38,273 bases of DNA from the NCBI GenBank assembly GCA_016234805.1, contig JACRNU010000103.1:1-38273 (forward strand), written 5' to 3'. This stretch comes from Elusimicrobiota bacterium (GTDB taxonomy: Bacteria > Elusimicrobiota > Elusimicrobia > UBA1565 > UBA9628). A program made the translations under genes and the position numbers. The notes beneath the pieces are model-generated. The model saw only the letters and a program-made list of their open reading frames with translations, was not told the DNA's origin and did no database searches. Shown one piece after another: positions 17,747 to 25,628 of the stretch (positions are counted from its first letter, which is position 1; each line of letters begins with the position of its first letter).

Positions 17747-19616
17747 CGGTCGTCACCTCTATGGAGCGCCACCTCAGACGAGGGCCGATTATACTATATT
17801 CAGCCTCTCCCCGACGGACAGCAGGCAGTTCCCCGGTGAAATCAAAGCATATCTTGCCGGCCATGAGCCTCAGAGCCCCTACCGAGCCATCCGCGGCCAC
17901 AGGGACCCCCTTGGCCCGGGCTTCCCCGAGCCAGCGGCCGAGCAAGGCCGGGACCTCTCCGGTCGGGAATGTCACCGAACCGACCGGAACCTCCTGAAGC
18001 ACGCGCGCCAAGCCTCCCCAGCGCTCGCGTCCCAGTCCCGTGACCATGACCCGGTCCAACCGCCGCACCCTCCGGTCCTTCATGACCTGCAGGACCGTTC
18101 CCGCCGGACCGCCCGCGTCCACGAGCCAATGCCGGCCGTCCGGGAAAGCCACGAGCGCGGCCCTGCCCTTGGCCAGGCAGATGAACCTGACACGCGTCAC
18201 AGGCCTGGCCATGCCGGCCAGGACAGTCCCTCCCCAGAGCAACAAACCGCAGGCTGAAAGACACGCGGCAGGCTTCCACCTGGGCAGCACCAACATCCCC
18301 GACAGGAGCAGGTAATAGACCCCGAGCTCCACGACGGAGAAGGGAGCAAGGTCCACGGCAGCGCCCGGAAGCGAGGCGAACCAGAAGCAGATCCGCACGA
18401 ACACCCGGGCGATGCCGGACACGACCCAGGGGAGGAGCCCCCATGGCCCATCGCCCGCGAAGGCGAGGAGGAACCCAGCCCCCATCATGAGTCCAGACGC
18501 AGGCACCAGCAGGATGTTGGCGAACACGCCCACCAAGGCGCCTCGGCCGAAGTAAGCGGCGAAAGTCGGCCAGAGCGCGAACTGCACGATGAAGCTCACG
18601 GCCAGGACCTGCACCGAGCCCCTGAGCCACCCGGGCCAACGGCCCGGGAGCGCCTCGTTGACCTTCGGCATGGCGAGCACGAGCCCAAAGACCGCCAGGT
18701 AAGTCATCTGAAACCCGGCGCCGAAGAGGTCCCTGGGCCGGAGCAGGAGGATGGCCAGGGCAGAGAGCATCATGGCCTGGAACGACCCTGGTTCCCGGCC
18801 CATCAACCCGGAACCCCTCAATGCCAGCCACGCAAGGAACGCCCGCGCGTAAGGCGCTTCAGCGCCCACCATCAGGGTGTAGAAGCCTCCGACGACACCG
18901 GCAAGCACGAACCGAGCCCCGGGCGGCAGGAGCCGACTCCCCAGCCACTCCCCAAGAAGGAGCACGAACGCCACCTTCGCGCCTGAAGGAACAATAAGGT
19001 GCATGACCCCGGCATCCTGGATGGCCTTGTTCGTCTGCCGATCCAAAGGCCCCTTGTAGCCCAGGCACAGCCCAGTCATGATCCTCGCCTCCTCCGGGCC
19101 CAAGGTCTTGTCGAAACGGTCCTGCACCATGCGCCGCACAGCCTCGGCCCATGAGCGCAGTCTCCAACCCAAGGGGACCTCCGTTGAAAGGATGGAAAGC
19201 TTCCGCGCCTTCATGATCCAGCCCACGCCGCGGTCGTCGAGGAACTCCCTCTCGTCGTATTCCCCGGGGTTGCGGGCCCTGCGCGGGAACCGGAGCTTTC
19301 CCTCGAGCCTCACCCGCATCCCGGGCCTGATAAATTTGTTCAGCGGCCCGGCCTTCGGCAGATACGCCAGCACCCTCTGCCGGAAAGGCAGGCCTCCGGC
19401 GGTCAATGCCTCCAGATAGACCTTTTCGCCGAGCCGGTTCTCCGTCAGGGGCGAGACCGCCACGGCTTCGACCATCACCCGGTACCGCCACCGCAGGGAA
19501 CCCATGTCCTGAGGCACGTTCGCGGCGAAGGACCCCCGGCCATGAAGGATCGCCAGGACCAGCATGTAGAGCACGACCAGGCCGAACACCGGCCTCTTCA
19601 GATAGGACAGGGGCAC
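17712..19616 (-). CDS. comEC: ComEC/Rec2-family DNA-uptake membrane protein with degenerate beta-lactamase domain
   Basis: 634 residues. In order: N-terminal membrane segment; DUF4131-like OB region (RVRLEGKLRFPRRARNPGEYDEREFL); Competence domain with GLCLGYKGPLD, AGVMHLIVPSGAK (usual LAISGLH, the His replaced by Lys), RAFLAWLALRGSG and many membrane helices; and a C-terminal metallo-beta-lactamase-like part starting WLVDAGGPAG. The expected HxHxDH metal site is GLGRERWGG here, so the nuclease-like domain has lost its ligands. The family moves single-stranded DNA across the inner membrane; PilT/PilC nearby fit natural competence. The start is GTG 19616, right after an ECF-like promoter. Confidence 0.9.
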   Translation of the reverse strand: MPLSYLKRPVFGLVVLYMLVLAILHGRGSFAANVPQDMGSLRWRYRVMVEAVAVSPLTENRLGEKVYLEALTAGGLPFRQRVLAYLPKAGPLNKFIRPGMRVRLEGKLRFPRRARNPGEYDEREFLDDRGVGWIMKARKLSILSTEVPLGWRLRSWAEAVRRMVQDRFDKTLGPEEARIMTGLCLGYKGPLDRQTNKAIQDAGVMHLIVPSGAKVAFVLLLGEWLGSRLLPPGARFVLAGVVGGFYTLMVGAEAPYARAFLAWLALRGSGLMGREPGSFQAMMLSALAILLLRPRDLFGAGFQMTYLAVFGLVLAMPKVNEALPGRWPGWLRGSVQVLAVSFIVQFALWPTFAAYFGRGALVGVFANILLVPASGLMMGAGFLLAFAGDGPWGLLPWVVSGIARVFVRICFWFASLPGAAVDLAPFSVVELGVYYLLLSGMLVLPRWKPAACLSACGLLLWGGTVLAGMARPVTRVRFICLAKGRAALVAFPDGRHWLVDAGGPAGTVLQVMKDRRVRRLDRVMVTGLGRERWGGLARVLQEVPVGSVTFPTGEVPALLGRWLGEARAKGVPVAADGSVGALRLMAGKICFDFTGELPAVRRGEAEYSIIGPRLRWRSIEVTTDGEKAEIDIPL

Positions 19617-19620
19617 AACT

Positions 19621-19650
19621 TATATACGACTGAACCCGGAAAAAGTTCCC
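19621..19650 (-). promoter_or_regulatory. ECF-sigma-like promoter of the comEC operon
   Basis: Minus strand: GGAAC (19649-19645), 16 bases, CGTA (19628-19625) followed by TATA. This matches the general layout of ECF sigma promoters. It fills the whole gap between the upstream stop codon and the comEC GTG, giving a leaderless transcript. Two more sites share the layout (29952-29976 and 34605-34629). Confidence 0.6.
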
Positions 19651-21687
19651 TCAGAGCCTGAAGGGAGGGGCGTAATCGAAGGCGACCTTGCGGGCTCCGG
19701 AGGGGAGATGCACCGCCCAGAAAGTCCCGAAAGCCGGCAGGATCTTCGCCGGGACTCCGTCCACCTCGCATTTCCAGAAGGGACTGAAGGTGTTCGTGAC
19801 GACCAGCAGGGCGGGACCGGCGGCATCCACGGACAGTTCGATGCGGTCCGGCAAGTAGGCCGCGAAGGAGACTTTCCCCTGGCTGAACGGGCCCGGCCCG
19901 ACTCCTGGGAAGCCGCTCTCTTCCAGGAAGACGGTCTCCCGCATGGTCCGGCTGTGGGCCGCGGCCAGGGCGTCGAAAAGAGGCCCGCTGTCCGGGAAGT
20001 AGATGGCCCGGCGGGCGAGGAACGCCCTGGGGAGGACCGTCGTGTTCTCGTACACGAAGATGTGGGTCTTGCCCGAGAAGTTCTCGGCGAGCCTCAGCTT
20101 GAGCCGCTCCGCGCGGCCGTCCGGCCACGGCGCGGGGGCGTGCACGAGCCTGAGATCCTCGTGCTTCAGCGGGAGACGCGAGATGAGGTACTTGACGTTG
20201 GCGAGAGAGAGGAGTTCTAGGCGGTAGAACTCGGAGAAAGGGAGTCCGGTCCTGACGAAAGGCTCGGCGTCCCTCATGAACAGGTAGAGCTGGTCCGCTC
20301 CCCGGTCGAAGTACACGCTGTAGTGGTCGTCGCGGGCGGCCAGGGGCTCGGTCACCTTGGCCCAGAAGCGGTGATAGGCTCCGGAAAAGATGCTCAGGTA
20401 GCCGTCCGCGGTCTCGAGACCGTAGGCCTGGGCATAGGCCGGGTTGATGCCGTGGGGGATGGTCGCCACCCTGAAGGGGTCCTCCCGGAGCGACCCCAGG
20501 CCCCGCAGGACCGGGCTCGCGAAGTTCGCGGTGTAGCTCCCCCAGAAGTACCACTCCGAGACCTGCCGGATCTTCACTTGGATCGAGAGGAAGAGGAGGA
20601 CCGCGGCGCCCAGCCCTAACCACCTTCGCCGGCCCGGAAGGGATGCCAGCGCCCGGCCCGCGAAGACCGCGGCGAAAAGCGGAACGAACAGCTCCAGCCT
20701 GTCCCATCGGAAGCTCCTCAGGAAGCCGAGGCTCCCGCTCAGATGGGATTGAGGGTAGGACAGCACCCCGGGGACCGCCACGCACGCGATGAGTCCGGCC
20801 AGGAGACTCCAGAGGAGACCGTCCCTCTTCTTCCCATAGGCGAGCCCGGCCAACCCCAGCGCCAGGGGCATCTTCGCCAACAGCATGCCCTTCCACGCCT
20901 GGGAGAGGGTGCGGCCCCAGGACGGGGCGGCGAACGCCCATCCGGCGCGCTGGGAGATCGGCGCGTGGACCGCCATGGCCCAGGCGATCCTGGCGTGCGG
21001 GAGGATGGACACGGCTGAGAAGACCGCGAGCATCCCCAGGGTGCGCCCACGGAGGTCCCTGCGCACCACGGCCAGCCACAGGCCGCAGACCGCGAGGGAG
21101 AACGGGAGGACGGTGGAGATCGACGAGCACAGGCCGTTGAGGACCCCCAGCAGGACGACCCATCCCCAGGGGGCGCTGCCGCGCCGTTCCCTCAGCGAGT
21201 CCAGGGACCACAGCAGGAAGGGGACCAGGGCGTGGCCCCCGCGAGCCGAGGGGATGAAGACCGTCTCCACGCTCGGGTGGGCCTTGAAGTAGACGAGGAC
21301 GCACAGCGCCGCGAACAGCGAGGAAGACTCGTCGCAGTCGAGCCGGTCCCGCGCCAGCCTGTAGGTGAAGTAGGAGCAGAGGAAGAACTGTCCGAGCAGG
21401 GCCAGTTGGAAGGCGAGCCAGCCCGGCAGGATGAGGAAGAGGCATTCATCCCAGAAGAACGAGACGTCGTTGGCGAGCCGGTCCGCGCCTCCCGCGATGA
21501 GGGGCATCCACAGGCTCGTCCTGGGAGAGGACCGTTCCAGTCCGGAGGCCAGCCTGATGGGGATGCGCTGATCGCTGGCGTCCAGGATGTCCGCGTAGGA
21601 GAACGGCCCGAGGGCGACGTATTCGAGCCCGATCCAAAGGGAGGCCAGCAGGATGACCAGGAAGGCCGTCGGTCCCTTCGTCTTCAT
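19651..21687 (-). CDS. YfhO/DUF6044-like multi-pass membrane protein
   Basis: 678 residues with about a dozen hydrophobic segments through residue 365 and a soluble C-terminal third. The C-terminus has the pattern of YfhO-family proteins: a modified Rossmann-like part (DPFRVATIPHGINPAYAQAYG, ETADGYLSIFS), IFVYENTTVLPRAFL, and a beta-sandwich end (LVVTNTFSPFWKCEVDGVP, VHLPSGARKVAFDYAPP). Such proteins are GT-C-like and linked to sugar modification of envelope polymers; the substrate is unknown. The -10 TATAAT lies 13 bases before the ATG. The stop abuts the comEC promoter. Confidence 0.8.
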   Translation of the reverse strand: MKTKGPTAFLVILLASLWIGLEYVALGPFSYADILDASDQRIPIRLASGLERSSPRTSLWMPLIAGGADRLANDVSFFWDECLFLILPGWLAFQLALLGQFFLCSYFTYRLARDRLDCDESSSLFAALCVLVYFKAHPSVETVFIPSARGGHALVPFLLWSLDSLRERRGSAPWGWVVLLGVLNGLCSSISTVLPFSLAVCGLWLAVVRRDLRGRTLGMLAVFSAVSILPHARIAWAMAVHAPISQRAGWAFAAPSWGRTLSQAWKGMLLAKMPLALGLAGLAYGKKRDGLLWSLLAGLIACVAVPGVLSYPQSHLSGSLGFLRSFRWDRLELFVPLFAAVFAGRALASLPGRRRWLGLGAAVLLFLSIQVKIRQVSEWYFWGSYTANFASPVLRGLGSLREDPFRVATIPHGINPAYAQAYGLETADGYLSIFSGAYHRFWAKVTEPLAARDDHYSVYFDRGADQLYLFMRDAEPFVRTGLPFSEFYRLELLSLANVKYLISRLPLKHEDLRLVHAPAPWPDGRAERLKLRLAENFSGKTHIFVYENTTVLPRAFLARRAIYFPDSGPLFDALAAAHSRTMRETVFLEESGFPGVGPGPFSQGKVSFAAYLPDRIELSVDAAGPALLVVTNTFSPFWKCEVDGVPAKILPAFGTFWAVHLPSGARKVAFDYAPPFRL

Positions 21688-21700
21688 CGGGTCGAGCAGG

Positions 21701-21706
21701 ATTATA
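21701..21706 (-). promoter_or_regulatory. -10 box of the YfhO-like gene
   Basis: A perfect TATAAT on the minus strand, 13 bases before the ATG. No -35 and no Shine-Dalgarno are evident, so the leader would be about 6 bases. Confidence 0.45.
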
Positions 21707-21775
21707 CCTTACCTGGCAGCGGGCCCGGGCCGCTCCATATGCTTTAATCCCATGGTCGCGGGAACGAAGGACATC

Positions 21776-21781
21776 AGGAGG
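21776..21781 (+). promoter_or_regulatory. Shine-Dalgarno of the AGCS symporter gene
   Basis: AGGAGG ends 5 bases before the ATG at 21787 and fixes that start. Confidence 0.7.
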
Positions 21782-21786
21782 CGGCC

Positions 21787-23130
21787 ATGCAGGGTCTTGA
21801 AAGTCTGCTCGACAAGATAAGCGGCTGGGTGTGGGGGCCGCCGCTCCTCATCCTGCTGTGCGGCACGCATCTTTTCCTCACGCTCCGCACCGGCTTCATC
21901 CAGAAGCATCTGCTCAAGGCCATCCGGCTCTCGTTCTCGCGCAAGCTCGAGGGCGAGGGCGACGTCAGCCAGTTCGGGGCTCTCATGACGGCGCTCGCAG
22001 CCACCATCGGCACGGGAAACATCGTGGGAGTCTCGACCGCCGTGGCTGCGGGCGGGCCAGGCGCGGTGCTGTGGATGTGGCTCACGGGCGTGTTCGGCAT
22101 CGCTACCAAGTATTCCGAGGCCGTGCTCGCGGTCAAGTACCGGATCACCACGCCCGCGGGCGAGATGGCGGGCGGGCCCATGTACGCCCTGGAACGCGGC
22201 ATGAACATGAAGTGGCTGGCGGTCATCTTCGCCGCGTTCACGGCCCTGGCCGCCTTCGGCATAGGGAACATGGTCCAGAGCAATTCCATCGCGGCCATGC
22301 TCAAGGAGAGCCTCGGGCTCTCCCCCTGGATCTCAGGGGCCGTCATGACGATCGCCGCGGGCTTCGTCATCCTGGGAGGCATCAAGTCCATCGCTTCCAC
22401 CTGCGAGAAGCTCGTGCCCTTCATGGCCGTCTTCTATGTCCTGGGCTGTCTCGCCCTGCTCGTGATGGGGTGGCAGACCTTGCCCGCGACCATCAAGCTC
22501 ATCCTTTCGAGCGCGTTCACGGGCCAGGCCGCGGTCGGAGGCTTCCTCGGCGCTGGAGCCAAGGAAGCCCTGCGCTACGGAGTGGCGCGCGGGCTCTTCT
22601 CGAACGAGTCCGGTCTTGGCAGCGCTCCCATCGTGGCCGCGGCGGCCCAGACCAGGAACCCGGTGCGCCAAGCCCTGGTGTCCTCCACCGGCACCTTCTG
22701 GGACACGGTGGTGGTCTGCCTCATGACCGGCTTGGTGGTGGTCAACTCAGGGCAGTGGGCTGTGGCCGACGCTTCAGGCCACGCTCTGCGGGGCGCGGCG
22801 CTCACCAAAGCGGCTTTCGCCGGCATCCCGCATGTCGGGCCGCTCATCCTGAGCGTGGGCCTGTTCACCTTCGTGTTCTCCACCATCCTGGGCTGGGAGT
22901 ACTACGGGGAGAAGGCCGCGGAATACCTCTTCGGCACGAAGGTCGTGCGGCCCTATCGCGTGGCCTGGGTCCTGATGGTCATGGCGGGCTCTGTAGCCTC
23001 CTTGCCCGCGGTGTGGGCGTTCTCGGACATCATGAACGGGCTCATGGCCGTGCCCAACCTCGTGTCCCTCGTGGTCCTGAGCGGGGTCATCGCCGAGGAG
23101 ACCCGAAAGCACGCGGGCGAGGATATCTAG
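21787..23130 (+). CDS. sodium:alanine/glycine symporter (AGCS family)
   Basis: 447 residues, about 11 membrane helices, inner membrane. It contains the family's N-terminal GPPLLILLCGTHLFLTLRTGF, ALMTALAATIGTGNIVGV, AGGPMYALERG, RYGVARGLFSNESGLGSAPI and TILGWEYYGEKAAEYLFG, all typical of AGCS carriers that import alanine or glycine with Na+. Exact substrate is inferred from the family. Transcribed divergently from the YfhO-like gene across 99 bp, and its stop shares the palindrome CTAG with the convergent polyferredoxin gene. Confidence 0.95.
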   Translation: MQGLESLLDKISGWVWGPPLLILLCGTHLFLTLRTGFIQKHLLKAIRLSFSRKLEGEGDVSQFGALMTALAATIGTGNIVGVSTAVAAGGPGAVLWMWLTGVFGIATKYSEAVLAVKYRITTPAGEMAGGPMYALERGMNMKWLAVIFAAFTALAAFGIGNMVQSNSIAAMLKESLGLSPWISGAVMTIAAGFVILGGIKSIASTCEKLVPFMAVFYVLGCLALLVMGWQTLPATIKLILSSAFTGQAAVGGFLGAGAKEALRYGVARGLFSNESGLGSAPIVAAAAQTRNPVRQALVSSTGTFWDTVVVCLMTGLVVVNSGQWAVADASGHALRGAALTKAAFAGIPHVGPLILSVGLFTFVFSTILGWEYYGEKAAEYLFGTKVVRPYRVAWVLMVMAGSVASLPAVWAFSDIMNGLMAVPNLVSLVVLSGVIAEETRKHAGEDI

Positions 23131-24578
23131 AACGCGAAGCCCTCGTCCGGCGCGGCCTTGATGTCCGAAAGGCTGGCCTTGCCCTGGGCCTTCCTGGGGA
23201 TGAACGCGAAGGTGTGCAGCCTCTTGGGCCGGACCACGATGGCCTTCTCGGGAAGGACCGGGCAGGCGGCCTCGCAGGCTCCGCACCCGATGCAGTAGTC
23301 GTCCTTGAGCTCGGGCTTGCGGACCTTCTTGTGCGGGACCATGGAGATGGCGCCCGTGGGACAACGCTCGTGGCAGGCAGCGCAATCCTTCTCGAACGCG
23401 ATAGGCAGGCACCACTCCTTTTTGAGGATGGAGGAGCCGATCTTGATCCTCTTCTTGACCGGCAGAGGGAAATACGCCAAAGCGCCGCTCGGACACACGG
23501 CCAGGCACGCGTTGCACTCGTAGGAGCAGGCCGCGGGCCCGTAGTTCATCCTCACCTTGCCCATGCCTGCCAGCGGAGAGGCTCTCTTCTGCTCCAGGAT
23601 TTTGGTCGGGCAGACCGAGGCGCAAGTCCCGCACGCGACACAGCGGCCGTAGAACTCGTCCGAGGCCCTGCCGCCAGGAGGGATGCCGTCCCTGGGCTCT
23701 CCGGAAGGGAAGCTCAGGATGCCGGCATGCAAGCGCCGGCCTGTCAACGCGCCCACAGCGACTGCTCCGGCCGCGAGCAGGAATCGCCGCCGGCCAGCAG
23801 GGTCAGGCTCGGCTCCTGAAGGCTGCCATGGCCACTTCAAGCTGTAGGAGAGCGTCCCTGTCGGGCACGCGGGCACGCACTCAAGGCAATCCACGCAGCG
23901 TGACTCGTCGATCTTCCCGTCTTCCACGCACCGGACAGGGCAGGCACGGGAGCAGGCGCCGCAGGCAGCGCACCCTGGCCCGGAACGCGTCTTAAAAAGC
24001 GCCCGGCCCCGCATCAGCATGAACAGGCAACCGGTCGGACACAGGGTGGCGCAGAACCAGCGCGGCCTCCAAAGGGGCAGGGCCAGGACCGCCAGGCCGA
24101 AGACGAGCCCGTGCGCGGACGCGGCATCCAAGACCCTGGCCCCCCAGGCCAGGCCGAAGAGTCCGTAGACCCGGCCCAGGCTGCTGGAGTGGTCGAGGAA
24201 GTGGAACGCTGCGGACCCGGACAAAAGCAGCATCCAGGCCAGGCCGAAGCTGAGATACCGGAGCCCTGACCTTCCCCCCGAGGCCCTGGCCCGAAGGCGC
24301 AGGCCGGAAGAAACCCTCGCGGCAGCATCCTGAAGGAAGCCCACGGGACAGTACCAGGAACAGTAGAGCCTGCCTCCGAGCCACGGCAGCATGACCAGCA
24401 GGACCAGGACCGGCCAGAAGGCCGGCAGGTCCAGGGAGCGCACCCCTGAGAGCGCGGGCAGGAACTGTGTCGCGCTATGGAAAGCAGCCACCCTGGGCCA
24501 GGGAGCGAGGCCGAAGAACACGGCCAGGCTCAAGATGAAGGAAGCGGCCTGGCTCAGCAGGCGGAGGTCGCGGATCAC
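23127..24578 (-). CDS. membrane polyferredoxin (NapH-like plus ferredoxin domains)
   Basis: 483 residues. The N-terminal membrane part has the NapH/RdxA-type pairs C73/C77 (YCSWYCPVG) and C176/C180 (FCATLCPTG). Then two 4Fe-4S sites (C203-C213, C228-C238), a twin-arginine-like/hydrophobic segment (RRRFLLAAGAVAVGAL, 263-278), and further clusters C313-C323, C351-C362, C399-C406 (short by one Cys unless C390 serves) and C429-C439. About six Fe-S centres suggest an electron conduit across the membrane. The ATG overlaps the end of the DUF362 gene (ATGA), and the two probably work together. Confidence 0.88.
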   Translation of the reverse strand: MIRDLRLLSQAASFILSLAVFFGLAPWPRVAAFHSATQFLPALSGVRSLDLPAFWPVLVLLVMLPWLGGRLYCSWYCPVGFLQDAAARVSSGLRLRARASGGRSGLRYLSFGLAWMLLLSGSAAFHFLDHSSSLGRVYGLFGLAWGARVLDAASAHGLVFGLAVLALPLWRPRWFCATLCPTGCLFMLMRGRALFKTRSGPGCAACGACSRACPVRCVEDGKIDESRCVDCLECVPACPTGTLSYSLKWPWQPSGAEPDPAGRRRFLLAAGAVAVGALTGRRLHAGILSFPSGEPRDGIPPGGRASDEFYGRCVACGTCASVCPTKILEQKRASPLAGMGKVRMNYGPAACSYECNACLAVCPSGALAYFPLPVKKRIKIGSSILKKEWCLPIAFEKDCAACHERCPTGAISMVPHKKVRKPELKDDYCIGCGACEAACPVLPEKAIVVRPKRLHTFAFIPRKAQGKASLSDIKAAPDEGFAF

Positions 24579-25537
24579 GCGGCCAGGGAGATCCTCTTGA
24601 CGGATTTCTTGTCGAGCCGGGAGGAGCCGATCCCGAGTTTCTCAGCCATGCCGATGTGCGGGACTTTGGCTGGATCGAGGCCCAGGGTCTTGACCGCGGC
24701 CGTGTCCGCCAGCACGATGTCCGGCGAGAGGATAAGGGTCTTCTTGAGCAGGAGGTCCTCGGTGCCTAGGCCGCGCGGCCCGTTCTTGACCATGACGATG
24801 AAGGCGTCCACCACATTGAGGTCCGGCCTGCGCACGAGCGGGAACTCCGCGATGGCCTGGTGCAGGCCGTTGCGGTGCCACCACCCCCGGTCCCAGACCA
24901 CGCCCATGAGGTTCTTGAGCGCGGCCGTCATGTTGGCCCCGCCGTGGCTCTTGAGCACCGGAACATTGACGACCGCGTCGCAGTCGAGATAGAGCTTGTG
25001 GACCGAGACTTCCTTGAGCAGGCTCGCTCCCTTGACCGGCACCTTCCTGTAATCCGACTGGTCCGCGCCAGTGCGCATCTCTCCGCCTGCGGCCTTGACC
25101 GCCGGCCCGATGCCCGAGAGCCGGTGGCACTCCTCCTCGAGGTCCACGCAGTGGTCGAAGACGAACACCTTCTTGGCGCCCGCTTGCCGGGCGGACTCCA
25201 CCACGCGGCCCACGAGCTCGGGATTGGTGCAGGCTCCCTCGTTGGGGGTCTTGGCCCAGCCGATGTTGGGCTTGACCAGCACGGTCTGCCCCTTCTTCAC
25301 GAACCTGCCCATGCCGCCCAGGGCCTTGATGCCCGCGTCGAACATCTGGGAAGGAGAGCCGTCCTTGACCCCCACGAGGTCCGGCCAGCCGGCTGGGCCG
25401 GACTTGAGGCCCGCGCCAAGGACAGGGCCAGACAGACCCTCGAGAAGCCCGGCAGCGCCGGCGCCCAGCGCGGCGCAGGAGCCCAGCAGGCCCATGAACT
25501 GCCTGCGGGTGATCTCATTAAAGAAATCTTGGGACAT
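24575..25537 (-). CDS. Tat-exported DUF362 protein
   Basis: 320 residues. The N-terminus TRRQFMGLLGSCAALGAG is a twin-arginine signal, so the folded protein is exported, fitting a cofactor-bearing partner of the polyferredoxin. The body is DUF362: VLVKPNIGWAKTPNEGACTNPELV, VFDHCVD, VNVPVLKSHGGANMTAALKNLMG and DAFIVMVKNGPRG. Its biochemical role is not established. Start 25537 (MSQDFF) is chosen because it gives the proper Tat signal and has AAGGAG about 10 bases upstream; the frame is open further up without sense. Confidence 0.88.
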   Translation of the reverse strand: MSQDFFNEITRRQFMGLLGSCAALGAGAAGLLEGLSGPVLGAGLKSGPAGWPDLVGVKDGSPSQMFDAGIKALGGMGRFVKKGQTVLVKPNIGWAKTPNEGACTNPELVGRVVESARQAGAKKVFVFDHCVDLEEECHRLSGIGPAVKAAGGEMRTGADQSDYRKVPVKGASLLKEVSVHKLYLDCDAVVNVPVLKSHGGANMTAALKNLMGVVWDRGWWHRNGLHQAIAEFPLVRRPDLNVVDAFIVMVKNGPRGLGTEDLLLKKTLILSPDIVLADTAAVKTLGLDPAKVPHIGMAEKLGIGSSRLDKKSVKRISLAA

Positions 25538-25628
25538 CAGGATAGCTCTCCTTGCTCGGATGTCTCGGCAACCTGATTTTAGTGTATTATTGGCCCACGA
25601 GACATCCGATCGAGTCCGAGGAACCGCG

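Noticed and set aside
19598..21445. 615-codon minus-strand frame overlapping the YfhO-like gene
   Set aside because: Arg/Pro-rich frame-shifted reading of the same strand; no membrane pattern, whereas the chosen frame has regular helices and a known C-terminal pattern.
21831..23819. 662-codon plus-strand frame over the AGCS gene and beyond
   Set aside because: Arg/Gly/His-rich frameshift shadow; the AGCS frame has the family motifs and a Shine-Dalgarno.
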